Of a stretch of 64,000 nt of DNA, positions 45,767-56,700 are shown one piece after another. Source of the stretch: Cristatella mucedo. Its lineage: Eukaryota > Bryozoa > Phylactolaemata > Cristatellidae. The DNA is taken from the NCBI GenBank assembly GCA_009760855.2, contig WPIO01000001.1:14415501-14479500 (forward strand). Direction: 5' to 3'. A model generated the notes under the pieces. That model had not been told where the DNA came from. It searched no databases and worked only from the letters and a program-made list of their open reading frames with translations. A program made the translations under genes and the position numbers. Positions within the stretch are counted from its first letter, which is position 1; every line of letters begins with the position of its first letter.

Positions 45767-47600
45767 TTAATGAGATATTTGGCATTGCTTCTGTTTGTAT
45801 AAAAAGTCGACATCTGCTGCAACAGTGGATGTGGTAATTCTAAGGATTCCTGATAAATGTTCATCTGTGAGAACGGATCGAGTCTTTGTTTTCACATTTT
45901 TCAGTCTGGAAAAAAGCTGTTCACAGCAATATGTGCTGCCAAAAAGTGCAATATACCTGCGAGCATGTTTGGCTAGGTTAGGAAAAGACTCTGATGAAAC
46001 ATACTGCTTGTAAAAGGTAACAAGGTCATGCTGATCGTAAGCAGTTTTTAAATCGCTGTCATTATGAATGTCGATTAGTTTGAGTTGAAATTCATCAGGT
46101 GCATCAGAGGGATCGATATTAAATGGATTACTAATCATGTTCATGTCATCCGCATGTTGTTGGAAATCCGGAAACCTCTCTTTGAATTCATCAACAAGTT
46201 TGCTAACAAGAGTGGAGTACTTCATATGAGCCAGCGTTTCAGGCGATCTTGTTGCTAGTGTTGTGAAATGTAACAGTTTCTTCTGATCTAAGTGTTTCCG
46301 GAAAAGTTTCAGCTTTTGCACACACGCGACAACACACTCATACATTTTATGGACCAGTTGATCCTTACCTTGGAGTTTGAAATTAAGATTTGCAAGATGT
46401 TTGGCCATGTCTACCAAAAAAGCCAAGTAATTCAACCACTGCTGGTCATCGAGGAAGCCAACATCTTTTCCCTTTTCTGTCATAAATGTTTTTATTTCGT
46501 CCCGAAGTGACCAAAACCTGGCTAACGTGTTTGCCATACTTAGCCAACGGACTTGGCAGAAATAAATAACATCACGATGATCTCATCCCAACTCTTCAAG
46601 GAAAGCCTGAAATTGTCTGTGGTTTAGCGAACGAGACCTTATCACATTGACTGCTGAAACTACATTGTCGATTGCATGTTGCATGCTCAAGACCTTTGCA
46701 CATAGCTGCTCTTGGTGGGTGATGCAGTGATGACTGACAATTTTGTGAGGTACTAATTTTACCATTAAAGATACAAATCCATTGTGTCTACCTGTCATTG
46801 AAGGGGCTCCGTCTGTGGTTAAACCAATCAATTTAGTTTCAGGAAGATTAAATTTTGTGAGAACCCTCGTGACCTGATCCAAAATATCCCTCCCCGTTGT
46901 AGTGCCTTTCAGTGAACATATATCCAACAGTTCTTCGATAATGACAAACTTTCCTGTTACTCCGAGTACAAACACCGACAGTTGAGCCGTATCGCTATTG
47001 TCCGTGCTTTCGTCGAGCGCAAGAGAATAAAATTCGCATTCAGCAAGTCTCTTAGTGAGACTTTCTTTTGTGTTGGATGCGAGCTCGTCAACTCCTCTCG
47101 CAACCGTTTGATGAGAAAGACTGACTTTCTCTACTTCTGACTTCTTTTCTGGACAGACCACACCAGTAAACAGCCTGAGGCATTCGTTAACAAATTCACC
47201 ATCGGAAAATGCTTTCCCCCGCTTAGCTATAGCTTCAGCTATTACAAAACTTACTCTGGTTGAAGCCTCAGACTTGTTGCTGACTGCTGTAAACAATGAC
47301 TGCTGTCCGATGACGCTCTGTTTCAACGAGTTCACGCGATCAATTCGAAGTTGACCAGTCAGGCTGTTGTACCTGTCGCAATGCTTTGTTGAAAAATGTC
47401 GCTTAACATTGTACTCCTTTGCAACGGCAATTGTTTCTTGGCATATTAGGCACATTATCTTACCGAAGCGTTCCATTACAAAATAGTTACAGTCCAAGAT
47501 GCTTTGAAAAGTCTTCCTTCTGCTTCAATTTTTCGTTTTTTGATAGTATTCACATTCGCCGCTATTTTTCTCTGTGAAATAAAAAACAGATCAGTTACAA
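45767..47600 (-). pseudogene. hAT transposase (GTF2IRD2/ZBED-like), one internal TGA and one N-terminal frameshift
   Basis: On the minus strand, 47497-46583 and 46537-45767 are in the same frame, separated only by TGA at 46583-46585 and 15 sense codons (HRDVIYFCQVRWLS). Together they give about 575 residues: a BED-like finger (MCLICQETI ... NVKRHFSTKH), the catalytic core (EFYSLALDESTDNSDTAQL, LIGLTTDGAPSMTGRH, HCITHQEQLCAKVL) and the hAT dimerisation region (YCCEQLFSRLKNVKTKTR). The canonical N-terminal KKRKIEAEGRLFKASW lies upstream in another frame, so an indel near 47480-47497 breaks the start. A GTF2IRD2/EPM2AIP1-like hAT transposase is the best match. Confidence 0.9.
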
Positions 47601-47824
47601 ATTGATTAATTTATATTTTATCACAGCAATATCTTAGTATTAGTAAGTAAGTTGAGCAATACGCGTTTTTTGAAAACGTACCTGACTGATTCCAGTTCGT
47701 GCAGCAGCAGCTGAGAAACGGCTCTTTGTTTCTATCCATAGTGTGAAACAGTTAATTCCGCTTGCGGAAGCGTTATAAATGTGATCGTAATGGCGCCGCT
47801 GTAGCACAAATATATTACCCCGTC

Positions 47825-47863
<39 letters not shown>

Positions 47864-48922
47864 TACTTGATAAAGTGCCCTCAGAGAACTTAATCTCTTT
47901 CTAGGCGCTTTACATTTGCTGCAAAGGGAAACGCAATAAAATGGTAAGTAAAATCGTGCTTGAAAAACAAACAAAATGAATAACATGGTTAGGGGTGACA
48001 TGCACAGGGTCAGCATGTAAATGTGGTTAGTGGCAGCATGCACAGTGTCAGCACGCATAAGCACATCAAGGACGAATCACAGGGACCCACTAAATGCTGT
48101 CCTAAATAGGTGTGTTTTTAAGTTCCTTTTAAATGTGGTCAGGTCAGGGAATGTTCTGACGCAGGTCGGGAGGGAGTTCCAAGCTTTGGGAGCATACGAA
48201 CTAAATGCACGGTCTCCAAAGGATTTGAGGTTTGTACGAGGTATTTCTACAATGTTGGATTCCGAAAAGCGGGTGGTACGATGCTTGGCCTGATGGGGGA
48301 GTATGTCGGAAAGATAAGCTGGAACCGTAGAATGAAGAGACCTAAAAGTGAGCGACAAAACCTTGAAGTCAATCCGTTGCTTGACTGGTAGCCAGTGCAG
48401 GTCGGTGAGAAGTGGTGTGATGTGGCAACTGCGACGCTCACGACAGACAAGCCTAGCTGCAGAGTTTTGCACCAGCTGCAATCGCCTGATCGCACATGCT
48501 GGTAGGCCAGTGAGCAGTGAGTTGCAGAAGTCGAGACGAGATGTCACGAATGCATGGACCAACTTAGATGTGGTATCCTTATCTAAACAAGCCCGAATTT
48601 TAGCAATATTATGAAGCTGAAAATAGGCAGCTTTGACCGTCGAGCTGATATGGTCGTGTAACGAGAGGTCGCTTTGGAATATGACACCTAGATTTCGAGC
48701 CGATTCGACAGGAGATATGCTGGCAGAGCCAATTTTGAGCGTCAGCCTTTCCAATTTCTGAATCACACTGGGTTTTCCCATAGCTAGTAAGTTAGTTTTG
48801 TCATCGTTTAGTTTTAGAAAATTTGCTGCCATCCACGTGCGGATGTTATCAATGCATGCAGCAAGTGAGTTTAGAGAATTTGAGGTGCTCGAAGGCTGGG
48901 AGGGATCGAAGCAAAGGTACAA
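47825..48922 (-). mobile_element. LINE-A, 5'-truncated, longest intact RT frame
   Basis: An antisense copy with the AAT tail at 47826-47862, inverted hairpin, 3' UTR and a 281-residue open frame (48922-48077). The frame begins right after the YADDTQ position (LYLCFDPSQPSSTS) and runs through [52 protein letters not shown] and [12 protein letters not shown] to the stop. The copy is about 97% identical by eye to 58781-59298, so the family moved recently. It is nested in the hAT element. Confidence 0.93.
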
Positions 48923-48934
48923 AGGTACATTACT

Positions 48935-49024
48935 CCTTCACGCCAAAATGTTCACATGAAGGTTAGCAAAATAAATCGATTGTTTTACCTTCACGCGAAA
49001 ATAGCTATTCGGACACCTTCACGC
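48935..49024. promoter_or_regulatory. Three CCTTCACGC repeats in the hAT subterminal region
   Basis: CCTTCACGC occurs at 48935, 48988 and 49016, between the nested LINE-A and the right terminus, that is upstream of the transposase gene. Short subterminal repeats bind the transposase in other hAT elements such as Ac. That role here is inferred from position only. Confidence 0.45.
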
Positions 49025-49904
49025 TTCACACGCTCGTGAAGTACATCGCAGCGCCTTTTATCGCCGCTTGTAATTATTACAAATTAACGAAAAACATGGA
49101 GTGACAAATATTTTTGGGATAACGTTGCGGGCCGTATAGAAGACCTCGGCGGGCCGGCTGGTGGCCCGCGGGCCATGTGTTGGACACCACTGCCTTAAAT
49201 AAATAGAAAATTGCTATTCCTCTACAAGAAATCTGCTTCCGTGGTTAGGGCAAGGATATTTTGAAATTCTCGGTTTCGCTTTGCAGACATAAGATTTGCA
49301 CATATAGCATTCGTAGTGCTGCTACCCGAATTAGTGATATCCTAATGGACCTAATACTCTAGATTAGTATCCACTGAATTCTAACAGTGCAGATGCGTTA
49401 AACGAACATTTTAGTATTTTGTAATTGCAGAGTAAGAGAATAGTGAGTAGCCATATTTAATTGCCAAAATCAAGAGATTGCGTTCACTCAATAGATGAAT
49501 TTTGCTACCTTTGTACAAAAGCAAAACGTACTCGGTGAAAGAGTCTTTGATAATCGAGGCATACAAGGCATGCTCAGGCATGCCTGTCGAAGATCAAGGC
49601 AAGCTCGCACCCCATTCCGCATGCGAACACTGCATGAACTCTTGAAGGTAAGGTGAACAAGGCTTCGTCGAGAAAGCAGTTTGCAGTATAACCACAAATT
49701 AAGAACACCTAATCATTTCTGAACCCCAGTCATTTTTGAATGACTTTAAAGTAAATACGTGTTAATTTCGATACACAGCTGTTCTTTCTGACTGAATGTG
49801 CATCACAAAACGCGAGTTTGTCAATTTTCTCATAGAAATGGGTTAATTTCAAGTTATAAACTGTCCTAATGCAATGTGATGTCTCTGTAACTGTAACTAC
49901 CATC

Positions 49905-50165
49905 TGTAACTCCACGAAGTCACACGGACTAAGTGGGTGTTGGGCTGAAGATTTTTCTATTGCGAACTTAAAACCAGAGTGGCTTTTAGTGTGCATACGG
50001 TAGCCAACCGACTTAATCATTCTCGAAACAGAGACTAAAAGAAGCATAGCTGAGTCAGGAGAGCAGTTGAGGAAGTGAGTAGAGAAACAGCTCAGGACGG
50101 CTGGAAAGGATGTGCCACAGTCGCCAGAAGAAGATCTGGTCTTACAAAAGCAGAGATTGTAGGGA
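49905..50165 (-). repeat. LINE-B 3' end, minus strand
   Basis: A hairpin-like TGTAACTCCACGAAGTCACA and GACTAAGTGGGTGTTGGG at the left, then GTAGCCAACCGACTTAATCA and GTTGAGGAAGTGAGTAGAGA. A minus-strand frame at 49730-50176 passes through it but resembles only the worn LINE-B 3' region. Confidence 0.65.
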
Positions 50166-51295
50166 TTAATCGCCACTTTCGTATTTTGTTAATGAAAAAA
50201 ATGACTAAAGCTTAATTATTCTTGTTTTAATCTTAGCATCAGTGGCATCTCATTTCAGTTGTTTCCGGCAGCCACTCTGGACCAACTTCTCATAAGCAAA
50301 AATTGGTGGCTCGTGTCCACCTGATTTTGGTTAGCATCCGATTTTAGTCCAGCTTCAAAACAGATGAAAACTGTTGTTGCACCCTAGCACCAGGAAAGCT
50401 ATACCGGTACCTTCCACAAATGCCGATAAGTTAACTTACTTGTGCAGCCATACTACTGTAGCCCTCTAGATTAGCCAGCTTGTCATTCTCTGCCGTGCAC
50501 CGGGGTTCGTAGTAAGCAGACCAAAACCAACACACTGACTTCGATGCTGGCTTGCTGCACAGCCCATCGTTGTACAGTGCTAGTTGTGTACAGACGTAAT
50601 GGGAAGAAAGGTGGGAAACTTATTTCTTTGACTTTCTAATGCCAAGGTTTAGACCCTATTCTGTTTTTTTTGCTCATCCGTGCCATGCAAAAGCTTAATG
50701 ATTCCGGGTTTTTTATGTATACATGGTTTTGCCAACGGCCGTACGAGTCTGGCTTAGGCTATGGAATGCAAATGGGGATGGACTGCATTGAACAGCTATT
50801 CTGGCTTCAACTTTTCTCTGTCCAATAGTATCGGCCATACCGAGCAGATAGTCTAGTATGAGCACCAAGTCAAAGGCATGTACATGTGCTTTTCTGTCAT
50901 AGGTTCAAACCAGTGAACCGCTCGCCGATTCGGTGTACATTAATGGTATTCTTTCACCTTGTTTATTTGTAATTGCTTCGTAGCAGGAAAAGCTGGCTGA
51001 AGCCTCAGATTCTTTGTCAGTCTACATCAGTCGGCCATCATTAGCAATGCAATAGATCGCAGGGAATGTCTGATTACGCAGAGCTGGAACACTGCTTGAA
51101 ACCAGCTAAATCCGACGGCACGATTTTGACCCAACAGTGAGCAGCCAAGGAAAAGTCCGTAAGATAGTCATCGCTGCTGTGGGTATCCAGCTGATGTGTT
51201 GGCCGTGCGAATCTTCTTACTTAGAATCGAACATTTGGGAAATTTTCTAGAGGCAACTTGGGCACGAAATCCACATCGACTACTGTCGACTGCGA

Positions 51296-51358
51296 GCTCG
51301 ACAGGATGTGGTCTCGGAAGGAACGAGGTGCTCGACATGATGTGGTCTCGGAAGGATG
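51296..51358. repeat. 34-bp tandem duplication
   Basis: GCTCGACAGGATGTGGTCTC (from 51296) and GCTCGACATGATGTGGTCTC (from 51330), each followed by GGAAGGA. It is a direct duplication offset by 34 bp in otherwise unique sequence. Confidence 0.85.
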
Positions 51359-51468
51359 CTCCAGTGGCACCGATGGCTCTGTTCGCACCACCTACGAGGA
51401 GAGGGTCATAAAGACCAAAGGTATTGCACGTCGTTCAGAAAACAAGGTGCCAGTGTGGAATGAAATTA

Positions 51469-51474
51469 TTTATT
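51469..51474 (-). terminator. Candidate polyadenylation signal of RIOK3
   Basis: TTTATT on the plus strand reads AATAAA on the minus strand, about 380 bp beyond the RIOK3 stop. It is the nearest canonical signal I found; no cleavage site or transcript evidence is visible. Confidence 0.35.
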
Positions 51475-51853
51475 GTCTCTGGCATAAATACTAAAAGATG
51501 CCGTGCACAGCTCATTCGCTATCACTTCGACTGGAGCGAGCTTTCAAGCTATTTGCAGCAGTTCCGAGAGCCCCGACCAGCTTCGCTACGTGTACACTCT
51601 TGTGAATGAGAGCAGCTGCAAAGATCCCCACGTTTAGTGGCACTCCCCCACCGGAGCGCTACTCATGGTGCCAGCTGTCCCGCTGTCAATGCCTGGCTCA
51701 GATCGGCAAACGCTCAACGGCACATTTGCCCTGGCTCGTGGTTCGGCAGTCATTGCAAGTGGGAGGGGAAGAGGAGGCAGTGCACACGCAGCACGAGTCT
51801 CGCTTGGAGAAACAAACGCTATGCCGGCGCCTCGACGACCGCCCGAGTCACTG

Positions 51854-53025
51854 CTAACGGTCGCCTTCGACACCTTCGCGGTGCACCGCTCCGCTGCCAT
51901 CCTCATTCGGACCCTTGCCGACATCCTCATCGACACCGTCAGCAGCATCCTCCTCCTCCTCATCATCATCATCGGGGTCGTCTTCATCCTCGTCGCTGCT
52001 GGCAGGCCACGCCTCGCCAGCTCCGGCTGCCGGCTCACCTTTCTCCGACCGGATCAGGCTGTGCTCAAACAAACGATCGAACGCGTAGCGCTTCCGCTCC
52101 TGGTCGAGGCTCAGATGCACCTCCTCTTTTTCGTAGTCCTGTATCTGCTGGAGAAACTCTTGCCCGGTGCCCGTAAGCGCGAGGCGAGTGATGCGGTTGA
52201 ACAGCTCGTACTCGCTGCCTGGCTCCAGCTGCAGGCCCTGCTTTCGAAAGAAGGTCGTCACGTTGGCGCAGTCCCTCAGCAGGAACGCGTTTGCCTCCGG
52301 GTGCGACCGATCAACGGCCTGGCCGACGTCGATGAGCCAAGGCCGCTCTTCGTGCCACAGCACGTTGTACTCGCTCAGGTCGGCGTGCACCATATTGCAC
52401 CGGTCGTACAGGACGTGCATCGCCTCGATACACTGATCGTAGGCGTGCGCCAGCCGCTCGCCGGTCAGTCCTGCGTCTTTCAGCTTGGGAGCGGCGACCT
52501 GGTCCTTGCCGATGAACGACATGATGAGTATGTGGCCCTTGAGACGCACCACGTCCGGGCAGTCGACGCCAAACTTGCGCATGCGGCGCAGGTTCAGCGT
52601 CTCCTTCTCGGCCCAGAGGCGCATCACACGCCTCGAGTTCTGCCTCTTCGATTCGTCGCGGCCGAAGAAGAAGTCGCCGCGCACGTACTTCTCGCGGTTG
52701 CGGAACTCGCTCAGCGTCGTCGTGTAGATTTTGACGGCGCACTCCGCCGGCACTGCGACGCCATCGTCGCGCTTTCCGCCTGCAGCATGCACGATCACCG
52801 ACTCCTTGCCGCCGGCCACGACGCCGTGCACCGACTCGAGCAGACCTGAGTTGACCAGCTTGTACAGGGCGAGCCGAGTGCGCGCGTCAAATGCGCGTGT
52901 CGCAGTCGACTGCTCCTCCTTCCGGTCGTGTAGGCGCGCTGCCCGGCGTGCCTCGGCACTCGAATGCAGGAGCAGCTGATTGTAAACGCGATTCGACAGT
53001 CGCATGTCCATGCCTTCGGCATCGC
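51854..53025 (-). CDS. RIOK3: RIOK3 exon 3: whole RIO kinase domain and acidic tail
   Basis: The acceptor (minus strand) GTTTCGTCCAG precedes GCGATGCC; the first two bases complete Gly from exon 2. 390 codons including the stop at 51856-51854. It contains GMDMRLSN, TRLALYKLVNSGLLESVHG, GKESVIVHA, ECAVKIYTTTLSEFRNREK (with the ATP-binding Lys), MSFIGKDQVAAPKLKDAGL, HADLSEYNVLWHEE and LIDVGQAVDRSHPEANAFLL. The tail is an Asp/Glu run of about 25 acidic residues. It is strongly GC-rich relative to the window, and there are no introns in the kinase domain. Confidence 0.97.
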
Positions 53026-53759
53026 CTGGACGAAACACGAAAACCCACTCGGGTTAAGAGTTGAACGCTCATCCACCGAGTGAGTACGTGGCTCGAGGCT
53101 AGGTCACAGCGGTGGGCACGGCAGCAATGCAACGGCTATGCCTCATTCAAAACTTGAGCAGCAGGTAGTGGTAGCAGCAGCAGGCACTGGCAGCAACAGC
53201 AGGTAGCGGCAGCTGCAGGCAGGGCTATGTACCTGTCTCGATCTGAAGTGGAAACGTGTCGAGTGCCTTGCGAACGTTCCGTCGGCTGCAAACTTCTGCA
53301 TCATGCTTGCTTCTCATGGCAGCGCCACTGCCAGAAATTCCACGCTTGGAGAACTGCGGTGGCTGAGGTGGAGGTCGAGCCTCGTAAGCTTCGCAAATTT
53401 CCGACTCGCCATCTGAAAGCTCAGCTTCCTGAGCTGGGTGGACACTCTTGTACTTGGCATATGACACGGTGACCTGGGTGCACAGCATAAACAGATAGTA
53501 GTCATTAGGCTATGAGCCACCGGTTTGTTGTTACTCTGTTTTACATTATTGCACTGACAGCAAAGACCGAATGCTATTGCAGATTGGTATCAGTAAGCAG
53601 GCATATATCAGAGAAGGCGCTAAGCAGCAGCTTGTGGCTCTAACCTCTCCATAAGGCAGTGTCCCTGCAGGTATTGCAGTGGCTTTCCCTGTGCTGCCCA
53701 CCTGTCAGTTGTGACCATGCATCACAACCAGGTGAGCTACACTAAACACGTGTGCGTGT

Positions 53760-53799
<40 letters not shown>

Positions 53800-56700
53800 C
53801 ACACACACACAAACACACACTGCACAGACACACACACACACACTGCAAAGACACACACACTGCACAGACACACACACACACACACACACACACGCAGAGA
53901 GATAAACACAGATCTGAATACTTTTCCATGCATTAACGCGACAGCTGGATCGAGCTCAGGCACACACACCTGTACATTCCAACTAGTACTAAAAGCAATG
54001 AGAGACTGACGAAATGACGTGCCAACCTCAAAAGTTGTACATACTACCTTGGACACGGGAAGCCAGAGTTACATCACGTCGCCGAATTCTATTGACGATG
54101 CTGACCTAAAAGCTTGAACTAGTCACAGACAGATGCTATCCAATGCCTTGTCCTTTGCATCTCGGCTAGGCGGGCCTTGGTGCCCATAAACGGCATGCCG
54201 AAGCTTGAGGACAGCAAGCAACATACAATGAGCTGAATGCAACACGGTGGGCCTGACAAGATTCGGTTGCTGGGCAGCATCGGGCGCAAGTGATAGCTGA
54301 CATTGAGACCAGGCAGAGGCTCATGCAGACTTCTCAGGCAGAACTTCTTTGGTCGAGAAATAGCCGGAGTGTGACTAGAGACACTACTGGGCTTGCTCAC
54401 GAGCCTTTGACTGCCCATGCAGGAGCAAAAGCTTAATGCAAGGAGAATGCAGTAGGCATACCCTGCCCGAACACCCGAGACCCTCGGGTGCTGGAACTGT
54501 AAGAAGGTCGAGCTACCAGAAGTGCTTCTGCTGCTCCCAATTTAAATTTGCTGTCGGCACGAGGCCACAGCTAACGAATGGATGACAAAGTAAGTTTGCT
54601 TCAATCTGCGTGTACACTAGCGAGTTCCGAATCAAGACGTATGCATCAGTATGCATCATGACCCGCTGAGTAGACTAAAGATTTTCTACTACTGCCAGTG
54701 ACGAGGCTTCTGATTCCGTGCAATAAAGAGTCACAAAGAATGCCGATAGCAGTGAGTAAAAAAAAGTCCAAATGCAATGGTGACCTCAGGTATTTTCCAT
54801 CCATTGAAAGCAGTTCGTCGTAAGGGCTACACAAGTGCCTTCTGCAGCTCAGCCGTGGCCTCTTCGGCACCCTAGTAAATTCATAGAGGTCGCTAATAAA
54901 ACAGCTACTTTTCCAATTCATCTTGTTCTCAGCTGCCGGTGACACAAGCCAACCTTAATAGGCACCATTGTCTTTTCTCATTGAGTGAGAATGACAGCTT
55001 ACTGACACCAGCATGGGTCAGTGGACCATGCTGACAGACAAGGAGATTGCACAAATGCACCAACTGAAGAAAAAAAGAATGCTTCTGTCGAAAAACAACC
55101 GGCACGTGGATTAAGCCCATTATAAGCTCAAGCTATGGTTTTTTTTAACCCACCATGAAAAGCCTTCAATTGAAGATCGTCAACGCTGATACAACAGCTT
55201 AAGAGTAAGCAGAGGAAAGTAGGCAGCGCATGCACGGCCACCTGAACGGAATAACCAGGCTCAGTAAATAACCTAATATAATATAATTCATTTATATAAC
55301 ACCCCAAGAGAACTTAATCTCTATTCAGGCGCTTCACAAATGCCTCGGGGCTCGAGCCCACGACCTCAGTCAGACCTTGGTCGGGGCGAGCACCTTAACC
55401 GCTAGACCAACCCAGCTCGGCAACCTACCGAAGCTACAGCAGCATGGATGGCACGGTGCGGTCTCAATCATTCGAATCCTACCCAAATCCAGTTTTATCC
55501 AAGTCGGGATTTCTCACATAGCCCATTTTAGCAGCATCGGGTATTCGGCCTACACCCAGCCATGACTGCACGTGTCACACTGTTCGTTCTGCTCTCGGGA
55601 TTGATGGCAAATACAAAGAGCAGGATTGAAGTGTTGTTATCTTATGAATCTCCGTCTGTAACTCTACAAAGCCGCTAGACTATGTGGGTGTTACACAGGA
55701 GACTTTTGAATAGTGCACTCACAGCCTAAGCGGCTTTCAGTACGCATTCGGTGGCCAACAGAAATCATCTCACACAACAGAGAAAGTGAGAAGCATAGCA
55801 GAGTCAGGAGAGCAGTTGAGGTAGTGAGTGGCACGGAAGTAGCAGCTCAGGACTGCTGGAAATGATGTGCCATAGCCGGCAGCAGGAGAGTAGTTGTCGC
55901 TGCATAAGAATCGTGGAAGTAAGTTACACAGTCTGGGACCTGCAGAGCAAAAGCGTCTGTTACCAACGTTCTTTAAGCAGAAACATGGAGCAGCTAATTC
56001 CTTGTGCATACAGGACCTGAGGGCACAAGGAGGCTGAAAGTGGTGCACCAGTTCAGCTAGGTATGAAGGAGCCAAGCCGGGCGGACCTTGTGGGCCGGCA
56101 CAAGTGTAGCGACACGCCAAAATAAAACCAGGTTTTTATTGGTAAAATCGGCTTTTATTCCATAAAAACAAATAACCCGATACTTCAAGCAAAACCGGGT
56201 TTTCCATCCTTGTACAGCAGAACCTTGCAGCCAAAAAATGCAGGCAGGTTTTGGAGCTTCCTAATGAATGAAGCAAAGTGGCCAATGTGTCAATGGCCCA
56301 AGTGACTTGACCACATTTAAAAAGAACTTAAAAACACCTATTTATGACAGCATTTAGTGGGTCCCTGTGATTCGTCCTTTATGTGCTCGTGCGTGCTGAC
56401 ACTGTGCATGCTGCCACTAACCACATTTGCATGCTGACCCTGTGCATGTCACCCCTAACCATGTCGATCATGTTGTTTATCAAGCATGATACAGCGTGGC
56501 GTTTGCAGCAAATGTAAAGCTGCCTAGAGAGAGATTGGGTTCTCTGAGGGCGCTTTATCAAGTGTATTATTATTATTTGATCCTGACAGGCAGTCAAACG
56601 CCGGAGTCTTATATCAGACAGATGATGGCAGTTCTAGGTTTCTGAATTACAGCCTATAGGTACCGCATATGTTGTGTGTAATAATTGGTCAGTTGTACTC

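Larger units (their letters stand above)
45370..49192 (-). mobile_element. hAT transposon with TIRs and 8-bp target duplication, containing a LINE-A
   Basis: The left end CAGGGGTGTCCAAC (45370) and the inverted right end CAGTGGTGTCCAAC (ending 49192) match at 13 of 14 bases. Both are followed inward by GGGCCA-rich sequence typical of hAT elements. CCTTAAAT is duplicated exactly at 45362-45369 and 49193-49200, the 8-bp signature of hAT insertion. The transposase remnant lies on the minus strand (45767-about 47600). A LINE-A (47825-48922) sits between the transposase 5' end and the right terminus; without it the element is about 2.7 kb. Confidence 0.95.
49201..51853. other. Intergenic region between hAT and RIOK3
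   Basis: A LINE-B end lies at 49905-50165. Nothing is recognised at 49201-49900 or 50180-51240. 51241-51494 contains a 34-bp tandem duplication. The RIOK3 3' UTR probably extends to about 51460. Confidence 0.6.

Noticed and set aside
51665-52849. A 394-codon open frame on the plus strand, including a hydrophobic stretch resembling a membrane helix
   Set aside because: It is the antisense shadow of the RIOK3 kinase exon. GC-rich codons of the minus-strand gene leave this frame open, and the hydrophobic part is the complement of the Asp/Glu tail.
53705-54056. Overlapping ORFs on both strands rich in Cys/Val or His/Thr
   Set aside because: They are translations of the CA microsatellite.
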